Shown: positions 16,393 through 22,763, counted from the stretch's first letter. The stretch is DNA of 27,563 nucleotides from Bacteroidia bacterium (GCA_025996865.1 BNTV01000064.1:1-27563); one strand, 5' to 3'. Numbers and translations: made by a program. The notes: generated from the sequence alone by a model not told the origin.

Positions 16393-17238
16393 ATGAATGC
16401 ACAAGAAAAACTCGATTTTGCACGCATAGCCGAAGCTATCGAATATATCAAGGAAAATTTCCAAAGTCAGCCGACTTTGGAAAACATTGCCGATAAAGTT
16501 TGTTTAAGTCCCGCCCATTTTCAACGAATGTTTACCGCATGGGCAGGCGTTAGTCCAAAGAAATTTCTGCAATACACAAGTATCGAATACGCCAAAAAAG
16601 TGTTGAAAGAAAATACTTTGTTCGACACCGCTTACGAAACAGGATTATCAGGCACAAGCCGTCTGTACGACTTGTTTGTCAATATCGAAGGAATGACACC
16701 CGGAGAGTATAAAAACGGAGGAGAAAGCCTTTCCATTAATTACAGTTTTGTTGAAAGTCCGTTTGGCGATGTCATTGTAGCTTCTACGTCCAAAGGTATC
16801 TGCCACATGGCTTTTGCCGATGATAAAACGAATGCCCTTGAAATATTGCAGATAAAATTTCCCAATGCCCGATATGCTCAAATGGTTGATGCCATACAAC
16901 AAAATGCTATTTTTATTTTTACGCAGGATTGGTCAAAGTTGGGCGAAATAAAACTGCATTTGAAAGGAACCGATTTCCAGTTGAAAGTATGGGAAACTCT
17001 GTTGGAAATTCCTATGGGCAGACTAACTACTTATGGCGATATCGCTTCCAAATTGAACAATCCTAATGCTTCACGCGCCGTTGGAACCGCAGTTGGCGAA
17101 AATCCCGTAGCATTTCTTATTCCTTGCCACCGTGTAATCCGTTCGTCGGGAGAATTGGGCGGTTATCATTGGGGAGTTGCCCGAAAAACCGCTATTATTG
17201 GTTGGGAAGCTGTGAGAAACGGTATTGAAACAATATAA
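16393..17238 (+). CDS. AraC-type HTH fused to methylated-DNA-[protein]-cysteine S-methyltransferase (Ada-like)
   Basis: 281 residues. The N-terminal part (about 8-108) is an AraC-type DNA-binding domain (PTLENIADKVCLSPAHFQRM and a GMTPGEYKN ending). The C-terminal part (about 115-275) is an O6-alkylguanine-DNA methyltransferase with GRLTTYGDIASKL, SRAVGTAVGENP and the acceptor Cys245 in IPCHRV. This is the E. coli Ada layout without its N-terminal zinc domain, which is encoded separately by the gene just upstream. It should repair O6-methylguanine and probably activates the three promoters that share the AGCAAGAATCGGG box. How methylation is sensed without the classical Cys38 is an open question. 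Confidence 0.93.
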   Translation: MNAQEKLDFARIAEAIEYIKENFQSQPTLENIADKVCLSPAHFQRMFTAWAGVSPKKFLQYTSIEYAKKVLKENTLFDTAYETGLSGTSRLYDLFVNIEGMTPGEYKNGGESLSINYSFVESPFGDVIVASTSKGICHMAFADDKTNALEILQIKFPNARYAQMVDAIQQNAIFIFTQDWSKLGEIKLHLKGTDFQLKVWETLLEIPMGRLTTYGDIASKLNNPNASRAVGTAVGENPVAFLIPCHRVIRSSGELGGYHWGVARKTAIIGWEAVRNGIETI

Positions 17239-17325
17239 AGTAAGTTATTCCTATTTTTTATCCCATAAAATATTTCACTATATCTGCAAGGCTAATCCGA
17301 ACAAACAAGATGAGTTTTCATAGTT

Positions 17326-17471
17326 CGCTCTAAATTAAATTCTATGCACTCTAAGCTAATTTTTGTGCAATCGAAACTCTATTTTAATCGCTCGAAACTT
17401 TAGTTTGACCACTCTAAATCAATTTCTGCCCGCTCTACGCTTTAGTCTGTCCGCTCTAACCTTACTTTAAC
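17326..17471. repeat. Degenerate tandem repeat, seven units of 21 (last 20) nt
   Basis: Units begin at 17326, 17347, 17368, 17389, 17410, 17431 and 17452, with a partial eighth at 17472. Each starts with a variant of CGCTCTAA and continues with a T-rich half. Read in one frame, several units give Ser-Lys-Leu at fixed positions, but two units contain a TAG stop, so it is not a present-day coding repeat. Confidence 0.85.
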
Positions 17472-17533
17472 CGCTCTATGGAGCAGTCGAATCTATCTAA
17501 GAACCTAAACCCCATATATATAATAAATAATGT

Positions 17534-17541
17534 TACTTTTG
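17534..17541 (+). promoter_or_regulatory. Orphan Bacteroidetes -7 box
   Basis: TACTTTTGCAG is a good -7 element with no intact gene behind it. It may be what remains of a gene truncated by the palindromic element, or it may drive the downstream small cassette genes. Confidence 0.5.
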
Positions 17542-17593
17542 CAGTAGGTGGAAAATTTAATATATGAAAGCAATAATGCACTACAGCCAACAA

Positions 17594-17698
17594 GCGGTTT
17601 TTTGCTATGCTTGCCGTAGCCCGCAGAAACGTTAGTGATAATTTGCAAGTTTATCGCCCGCACAAACATTAGTGAAAGCAAGCACAGCATAAAGCCGC
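17594..17698. repeat. Long imperfect palindrome with internal direct repeats (attC-like)
   Basis: The arms 17594-17614 and 17678-17698 are complementary at 18 of 21 positions. Inside lie two direct 20-nt copies (17619-17638 and 17656-17675, 18 of 20 identical). The right end AAGCCGCCAACACGTT (17692-17707) recurs at 22541-22556 with one mismatch. A long imperfect palindrome ending in AACGTT or similar resembles integron attC sites, though the canonical core bases are not all present. Confidence 0.7.
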
Positions 17699-17787
17699 CA
17701 ACACGTTACCTGCAAGCAGCGGACAGCGCAACGGGAAAACAAAGGCAAGCCCTGTAAAGCCGTTAGAGCAGGGAAAAATTAATAAAT

Positions 17788-17901
17788 ATGGTACCATTTA
17801 GTAATTCAAACAGTGCAATGGAGCCAGAGACCATTCAAAAAAACGGGGCAAATCTGAAAAGCCTAGCGAGTAAGAAGAATAATAAAAGCAGTAAAATATG
17901 A
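17788..17901 (+). CDS. Possible 37-residue hypothetical protein
   Basis: A short frame beginning MVPFSNSNSAMEPE and rich in Ser, Asn and Lys toward its end. Its stop overlaps the ATG of the next small gene as ATGA, which suggests translational coupling and is the only support for its being real. No family is recognised. Confidence 0.3.
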   Translation: MVPFSNSNSAMEPETIQKNGANLKSLASKKNNKSSKI

Positions 17902-18098
17902 AAAATATGAGAAATTTAAAAACCTATACAATAGACCGTGTTTTTCATCAGTATTGGGATGAAGATAAATATTGTAAATATTGTAAGACAGTAACAGTAC
18001 ATGAAGGACAATTTCATCGTCAACGTTCAGGAGAAGGAATAGGTTGTTTGTCTTGCCAACGATGTGGAATGGGTAAGGATTGGAAAGAACATGACTGA
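17898..18098 (+). CDS. Small Cys-rich (zinc-ribbon-like) hypothetical protein
   Basis: 66 residues with CKYC (about 27-30) and CLSCQRCG (about 50-57), about 20 residues apart, as in a zinc ribbon. The composition is plausible for a folded protein (EDKYCKYCKTVTVHEGQF). No specific family is recognised. It is the first and only apparently intact member of a run of three small Cys-containing genes; the next two are broken. Confidence 0.55.
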   Translation: MKNMRNLKTYTIDRVFHQYWDEDKYCKYCKTVTVHEGQFHRQRSGEGIGCLSCQRCGMGKDWKEHD

Positions 18099-18138
18099 CA
18101 ATCATTATCGAAACATGCTAAAAAGGACCATAAATAGT

Positions 18139-18346
18139 ATGAGTAAAAACTTCAAAATATTCTTTGAGGGAAAAAATTTGGTTGTAAAACAACAATGCAA
18201 GTTTCAAAGAACAAGACGATTATATTTATAATTGTTCTTGTTGTGAAGATAGTCTCATCATGAATAATTATGGAACTTGGCTGAACTTCACAAGGAGTAA
18301 AGAGATACATGTAATGCTAAAATATAGCAAAGAATCGTTGTTATGA
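18139..18346 (+). pseudogene. Frameshifted small hypothetical gene
   Basis: The frame opens as MSKNFKIFFEGKNLVVKQQ and then stops. The next frame continues with a sensible sequence (SFKEQDDYIYNCSCCEDS, then NNYGTWLNFTRSKEI) to a stop at 18344-18346. One frameshift near the codons after KQQ would join them into a protein of about 68 residues. The family is not recognised. Confidence 0.5.
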
Positions 18347-18415
18347 AAAAGTCCAAATAAGCCGAATAAGGACTATAAATTAAGAAGTAGACAAAAATTC
18401 TAAAACAATAATGTC

Positions 18416-18559
18416 ATGGCAAAAGGTAAAAAATGTCCTGCTTGAGGACATCCGATGTATGCAGAGCGTGAAAAGTCTGAAGTCGCAGATACAACTGTTT
18501 GGTACAGGTGCAGAAATTCAAAATGTGACCAAACTAAAAATGTATTTGAGAGTAAATAA
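18416..18559 (+). pseudogene. Small zinc-ribbon protein gene with an in-frame TGA at a ligand position
   Basis: The 48-codon frame reads MAKGKKCPA, then TGA, then GHPMYAEREKSEVADTTVW and a C-terminal YRCRNSKC pair. Related Bacteroidetes proteins begin MAKGKKCPxCG, so the TGA (18443-18445) falls exactly where the second zinc-ligand cysteine belongs. One base change from TGC or TGT explains it. Programmed recoding is formally possible, but no evidence for it was seen. Confidence 0.65.
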
Positions 18560-18634
18560 AAATACTCATTTGTTTTATGCCTTTGTTTGAAGGGTTACTC
18601 AAAGTTCTATAATTCAAGAGAAAGGGTGAACGGC

Positions 18635-18775
18635 TAACAATAAAGGCTTAAACGCTACGCAGCGGAGCGGAGCGGAGTTGCGTTTTAAGCCATCATTGAA
18701 CGATTGCTTCGGTAGCGGTGTAAAATGAGTGATTTTTCTCTATGGGGTTTCAATAATCGGATTGAATCCCGGCAA
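18635..18775 (+). repeat. Interspersed palindromic repeat, copy A
   Basis: 141-nt element. It starts TAACAATAAAGG and holds a stem GGCTTAAACGC (18645-18655) with GCGTTTTAAGCC (18680-18691). The loop contains three AGCGG units. A conserved tail follows, including GATTGCTTCGGTAGCGG and GATTTTTCTCTATGGGG, and the element ends near AATCCCGGCAA. Copies B and C are at 20919-21054 and 22407-22510. Confidence 0.92.
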
Positions 18776-19035
18776 GATAAAAATTGGCAGGAATTTGGTA
18801 GATTTTATGTTCGTTTTGTCCCTTTTTGTGTGTTTGCACAAGCTTGTCAAAATCATTAATATCGTGAAAACTTCAATGACCTATGAAAACAGTAAAGGAG
18901 AAAAAAACGAAGAAACGTGTATAAAATACCAAATTATCTCATAATACAACGGTAGAATTATTATTAATTCTGCCGTTTTTGTAATCTGTTTACAAAATTA
19001 AATGGAAAATATTTTAATAATTCTGTTTTTATTTG
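18776..19035. other. Short intergenic stretch, no supported gene
   Basis: The frame that runs through it begins inside repeat copy A and is not convincing. A 22-codon tail (MTYENSKGEKNEE and on) ends just before a terminator hairpin and may be the remains of a cassette gene. Confidence 0.45.
18949..18980 (+). terminator. Intrinsic terminator
   Basis: ACGGTAGAATTA (18949-18960) pairs with TAATTCTGCCGT (18965-18976), a 12-bp stem with one wobble and a TTAT loop. It is followed by T residues to 18980. It would end transcription from the small cassette genes before the RloA promoter. Confidence 0.8.
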
Positions 19036-19043
19036 TAATTTTG
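19036..19043 (+). promoter_or_regulatory. Promoter -7 box of the rloA-rloB operon
   Basis: TAATTTTG followed by CAG matches TAnnTTTG, 32 nt before the start codon. The -33 element is weak. Confidence 0.55.
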
Positions 19044-19075
19044 CAGTCTATTTACAAATTTAATGCTTTAATGAT

Positions 19076-20290
19076 ATGCTAATAAATTTCAGTATTCAGA
19101 ATTTCGGTTCAATAAAAGACAAACAAACACTGTCTTTTGAAGCCGATAAATCCAAGCATTTGGAAGATTACTATGTAATAAACATAAACGGTTTGCGACT
19201 GCTTAAACTTGGCTTAATTTACGGTGCAAATGCTTCGGGAAAAACTACTATTCTGAAAGCCTTGGACTTTTTGCGTACGCTTGTGCTAAATCCCAAGTAT
19301 AAAAAAACTGATATTTTTGAGGAATTAAAACCTTTCAAGTTTAATGCAGACACGATAAATCAAAATACAATTTTTGAAATTGAGTTTTTGCAAAATAATA
19401 CAAGGTATTATTATACTGTAGAATTAAATAAAGAGGCAATTGTAAAAGAAGAATTGTATTCATTCAATCCTAAAAAGTCAAATGTTTTTAAGCGAGATAC
19501 TAAACTGCAAAATCTTTTCACAAGCATTGAGTTTGGCAACAAAATAAAAGTGAATAAAAGCGCAGAAGAAACGTTGATTAACAATACTTTATGGAATAAC
19601 ACTGTGCTTGGTGGATTTCTAAAAACCAATATTGATATTCAAGAGTTAAAGGACGTTGTTGACTGGTTTAGTGCCACTCTTTCTGTAATTTCCTCTAATG
19701 AGCATTTACACTATTCTTTTATGCCCGACCCTGCAAATCCGTTCATTGAAGAATGGAAAAAATATAAAAATGAGGTACTGCCAATAATTAAAAAAGCAGA
19801 TATGAATATCTCGGATTTTGAGATTGAAAATCATAATCTCAAATTTGAGCATATTGTAAATAATGAAAAATTTCAACTTGAATACGAATCTGAATCTGAA
19901 GGAACACAACGATATTTTAATCTTGCTTATGTTTTGTGGTATGCTTTGAAACAACCTCGTTTAATTTCCATAGATGAACTTGAATCTTCGTTGCACCCCG
20001 ATTTGTTTCAACATTTTCTACTAACGTTTTTGGTTAATTCAAAACATTCTCAAATTATTGCTACAACACATAACCGAGAAATTTTGAACGACAAAGATAT
20101 TTTTCGCAACGATGCAATTTGGATTACCGATAAAGATAATAAAGATTGTGCAACAGAATTATATTCGCTTGCCGACTTTAATACGTCTGTAATTCGTGAT
20201 ACAAGCAACATTTACAACGCATATAAGATTGGCAAACTTGGGGGCGTACCAAATCTCGGTGATTATTATCTTGAAATTGAGCAATTATGA
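19076..20290 (+). CDS. RloA-like AAA/ABC-type ATPase (AbiL-like defence pair)
   Basis: 404 residues of the AAA15/AAA21 (SMC-like, OLD-related) ATPase group. It has a Walker A GANASGKTT (residues 50-58), a signature-like SEGTQRYF, a Walker B LISIDELE with Asp300 and Glu301, and a switch His in IIATTHNRE. A helical insertion separates the two halves. The stop overlaps the RloB start as ATGA, so they are co-translated. RloA/RloB pairs are linked to restriction loci and correspond to AbiL-type abortive-infection systems, in which the ATPase senses phage and controls a Toprim-like effector. The phage-defence role is inferred from the family. The cassette lies between repeat copies A and B. Confidence 0.85.
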   Translation: MLINFSIQNFGSIKDKQTLSFEADKSKHLEDYYVININGLRLLKLGLIYGANASGKTTILKALDFLRTLVLNPKYKKTDIFEELKPFKFNADTINQNTIFEIEFLQNNTRYYYTVELNKEAIVKEELYSFNPKKSNVFKRDTKLQNLFTSIEFGNKIKVNKSAEETLINNTLWNNTVLGGFLKTNIDIQELKDVVDWFSATLSVISSNEHLHYSFMPDPANPFIEEWKKYKNEVLPIIKKADMNISDFEIENHNLKFEHIVNNEKFQLEYESESEGTQRYFNLAYVLWYALKQPRLISIDELESSLHPDLFQHFLLTFLVNSKHSQIIATTHNREILNDKDIFRNDAIWITDKDNKDCATELYSLADFNTSVIRDTSNIYNAYKIGKLGGVPNLGDYYLEIEQL

Positions 20291-20898
20291 GAAAAAGCAG
20301 AAATATACAGAAGCGTAAAGTTTTCTCATTTGTTGTTGATGGCAAATGTGAACTGTGGTACTTACAGTTACTCAAACAGCAGGAAAATCTAAATATTCAT
20401 TTAGAGCCAAAATTACCACACAAAAAGTCGCTTAAAGACCAATTCAACTTGGTTTCAAGGTTGTCCAAAGAAAGTGAAAAAGTGTTTTGGATAATTGATT
20501 TTGACAATATACAGAAAGAAACTATTGAAAATAAGAAAGGTACAAAATCGGCATTACAAGAGTTTCAAGGTTTGTATAATAAGTGCCAAAACAACGCAAA
20601 TATTGTTGTAATCGTAAATAATCCTTGTTTGGAATTTTGGTATTTGCTACATTTTGAGCAAACGGCAAGATATTTTCAATCTTACGAACAACTTGAAAAC
20701 GCATTGAAACAACGTTTACCTGAATACGAGAAGACAGAAAGATACTACAAAAACGCTCGACAAAACATTTATCAACGCTTGAAATCACGCTTAGAAACGG
20801 CATTAAATAATGCAAAACAAGTAGGTAATTTTGACTTTTCCAATACGGACAAAGGAATTTCTGAAATGCACAAAATTTTTGAAGCGTTAAGAAAATAA
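20287..20898 (+). CDS. RloB-like protein (Toprim-like effector of the RloAB pair)
   Basis: 203 residues. The N-terminus has FSFVVDGKCELWYLQLL with Glu22, then WIIDFDN with Asp71 and Asp73, and the family hallmark NPCLEFWYLLHFE. Together these match RloB (PF13707-type), thought to be a Toprim-fold nuclease with metal-binding acidic residues. The typical first motif EGxTE is DGKCE here, with the Glu kept. The C-terminal region is helical. Translation is coupled to RloA. Only 20 nt separate its stop from repeat copy B, leaving no room for a separate terminator. Confidence 0.85.
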   Translation: MRKSRNIQKRKVFSFVVDGKCELWYLQLLKQQENLNIHLEPKLPHKKSLKDQFNLVSRLSKESEKVFWIIDFDNIQKETIENKKGTKSALQEFQGLYNKCQNNANIVVIVNNPCLEFWYLLHFEQTARYFQSYEQLENALKQRLPEYEKTERYYKNARQNIYQRLKSRLETALNNAKQVGNFDFSNTDKGISEMHKIFEALRK

Positions 20899-20918
20899 CA
20901 CAAATAAAAACCTGCCTA

Positions 20919-21054
20919 TAACAATAAAGGCTTAAACGCAACTCCGCTACGCTGCGTAGCGTTTTAAGCCATCGTTGAACGATTGCTTCGGTAGCGGCGG
21001 AAAATGAGCGATTTTTCTCTATGGGGTTTCAATAATCGGATTGAATTCCGGCAA
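20919..21054 (+). repeat. Interspersed palindromic repeat, copy B (loop inverted)
   Basis: 136-nt copy with the same left end, stem arms and tail as copy A. The hairpin loop reads AACTCCGCTACGCTGCGTA, which corresponds to the reverse complement of the loops in copies A and C. The stem arms keep their original orientation (three A on the left, four T on the right). Confidence 0.92.
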
Positions 21055-21151
21055 CAAAAATTTATTGCTTTTTTATCCCTCCGATAAGTTGCATTTATTG
21101 GTTGAATTTACGTCTCAAAACACAGAAAAACAGCAAAAACGTGCAGTTTTG

Positions 21152-21183
21152 TTTTGCAATATTGGGAAAAATGTGTAGTTTTG
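21152..21183 (+). promoter_or_regulatory. Promoter of the broken DUF4143 ATPase gene
   Basis: TTTTG at 21152-21156 and TAGTTTTG at 21176-21183 are 19 bp apart, a good Bacteroidetes promoter, 31 nt before the start codon at 21215. Confidence 0.7.
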
Positions 21184-21214
21184 CAATCGAATAATTGGCG
21201 AAAATGTGCAAAAC

Positions 21215-22389
21215 ATGAAAAGAGAGATACTTGATAAATTAGAAATCTGGAAAAACTCAAGCAATCGCAAGCCGTTAATTTTAACAGGTGCGAGGCAGGT
21301 GGGTAAAACTTGGGCGATACAATTACTGCCGACACGCTGCTGATTTTCGACGAAGTACAGGCAGTGCCAAACGCGCTTACTGCACTGAAATTTTTTCAGG
21401 AACAGATGCCCGAACTTTATTTAATTGCTTCAGGGTCGGCTTTGGGGATTGCCATGCACGGCAATTCGTCGTTTCCTGTAGGCAAAGTGGATAATTTGCA
21501 GTTGTATCCGATGACTTTCACGGAATTTTTGCAAGCAATTGGCGAAGAACAGCTTGCCGAGATTTTACTAAATCAAGAACCTGAAAAAACAGGCGTTTTC
21601 CACGAAAAACTTGACCGATATTTGAAACAGTATTTTTTTGTTGGCGGAATGCCTGAAGTGGTTGCCGGGTATGCCGAAAGCAAAGATTTTGTAAAAGTGA
21701 GGAAAATCCAAAACAAGATTTTGAAGGATTACGACCGCGATTTTGCAAAATATGCAACGCCGCTTTTGGCAACAAAAATCAGAATGTTATGGAAGTCAAT
21801 ACCTCAACAGATTGCCCGCGAAAACAAAAAATTTATCTACGGTGCTGTACGACAGGGCGCACGCGCACGCGATTTTGAAACAACGATTCAATGGCTTTTG
21901 GACTCTTCTATGATTCATAAAATAAATCGCGTTTCCACACCAAAATCACCACTGAAATTTTACGAAGACTTTGGTGCTTTCAAACTGTTTTTGAGCGATT
22001 TAGGACTTCTGGGAGCGATGACAGGCACTTTACCACGTCATATCGTAGAAGACGATTCTATTTATACAGAATTTAACGGTGCAATGGGTGAACAATTTGT
22101 CTGTCAGGAACTTATTGCAAACGAATTACCGACTTTGTTTTACTGGTCGCGCGAAGATGCCAAGCAGGAAATTGATTTTATCAGCGAAAATGAGCAGGGC
22201 GTTGTTCCGATTGAAGTAAAATCGGGTACAAATCTTTCTGCCAATTCATTTAAAGAATTTATGAAAGAACACAACTCACCGCTCGGTGTTAAAATTTCAG
22301 CGTTGCCGTATAAAGAAAACGAAAAAGTGATAAATGTACCGCTTTACAATACTGCAAAACTTGAAAAAATAATTAGGAATCAACGATAA
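21215..22389 (+). pseudogene. ATP-binding protein with DUF4143 domain, disrupted by internal deletion and frameshift
   Basis: The first frame encodes MKREILDKLEIWKNSSNRK and then a P-loop, GARQVGKTW, and stops at 21341-21343. The second frame resumes with TADTLLIFDEVQAVPNAL (Walker B) and runs on through FPVGKVDNLQLYPMTFTEF to a C-terminal DUF4143 region with a nuclease-like core (EIDFISENEQGVVPIEVKSG). Full-length members have roughly 50 residues between P-loop and Walker B (an aromatic-rich NFE segment), absent here. The deletion also shifts the frame. Separate expression of the downstream part from the ATG at 21310 would lack the P-loop, so I regard the gene as dead. Confidence 0.85.
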
Positions 22390-22406
22390 AAAAACTTGGG
22401 CTGCCA

Positions 22407-22510
22407 TAACAATAAAGTCTTAAACGCTACGCAGCGGAGCGGAGTTGCGTTTTATAAGCCATCGTTGAACTATTGCTTCGGTAGCGGTGGAAAATGAGCG
22501 ATTTTTCTCT
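22407..22510 (+). repeat. Interspersed palindromic repeat, copy C (3' end replaced)
   Basis: 104-nt copy with two AGCGG units in the loop. It matches A and B through GATTTTTCTCT, then switches to a different tail, CACGAGCCTCAG, followed by an AAGCCGCCAAAACGTT element (22541-22556). That element is shared, with one mismatch, with 17692-17707. Confidence 0.9.
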
Positions 22511-22540
22511 CACGAGCCTCAGTAAGCCCGCCACTACGCC

Positions 22541-22556
22541 AAGCCGCCAAAACGTT
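22541..22556 (+). repeat. AACGTT-type element shared with 17692-17707
   Basis: AAGCCGCCAAAACGTT matches 15 of 16 bases of the element at the right end of the 17.6-kb palindrome. Here it is followed by GGGC, giving GTTGGGC, which fits the attC core GTTRRRY. Confidence 0.7.
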
Positions 22557-22576
22557 GGGCGCAAGTCAGCGAACTG

Positions 22577-22584
22577 TACTTTTG
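22577..22584 (+). promoter_or_regulatory. Bacteroidetes -7 box before a truncated small frame
   Basis: TACTTTTGCAAG, a good -7 element, 27 nt before an ATG at 22612. It follows the AACGTT element directly. Confidence 0.5.
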
Positions 22585-22611
22585 CAAGATAACATTATAA
22601 TCAACAAAGTT

Positions 22612-22701
22612 ATGACTATAGACATAATAAAAGACGAGATGAATATTCTTGAGCGTATTGGCGGCGACAGAGGCGGACACTGGAAAATGTATGATAAGTA
22701 A
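22612..22701 (+). CDS. Possible 29-residue peptide, probably the start of a truncated gene
   Basis: The frame reads MTIDIIKDEMNILERIGG and on to a stop at 22699-22701, immediately before the phosphodiesterase remnant. It has a promoter but is very short, so a gene truncated at the island edge is more likely than a functional peptide. Confidence 0.3.
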   Translation: MTIDIIKDEMNILERIGGDRGGHWKMYDK

Positions 22702-22705
22702 AACA

Positions 22706-22763
22706 CGGCAAACATGGCTATCTCTCTCCGTTTGATTCTCCCGACGGTCGTCTGGTTGAGGAT
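22706..22763 (+). pseudogene. Remnant of a second copy of the phosphodiesterase 3' end
   Basis: 22706-22736 matches 12137-12167 (30 of 31) and 22737-22763 matches 12279-12305 (25 of 27). The joint falls on CCGTTTGAT, which occurs at both places in the intact gene, so the 111 nt between were lost by recombination between short direct repeats. The fused frame would still read KHGYLSPFDSPDGRLVED. Confidence 0.85.

Larger units (their letters stand above)
17239..17787. other. Non-coding stretch with tandem repeat, orphan promoter and palindromic element
   Basis: No gene of substance is seen. The stretch holds a degenerate 21-nt tandem repeat (17326-17471), an isolated promoter box (17534-17541) that leads only into a palindromic element (17594-17698), and a small hairpin CCCTG/CAGGG near 17753-17774. 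The ATG after the promoter opens only a short frame that runs into the palindrome. Confidence 0.6.

Noticed and set aside
17326..17471. Possible CRISPR array
   Set aside because: Units are contiguous 21-nt degenerate copies with no unique spacers and no cas genes nearby.
18729..18944. 71-codon frame starting inside repeat copy A
   Set aside because: Its first third is repeat DNA; only the final 22 codons could be the remains of a gene, and they show no family features.
21310..22389. The 359-codon downstream frame as an intact ATPase gene
   Set aside because: It lacks the P-loop, which is present in the other frame just upstream, so it is the larger part of a broken gene.
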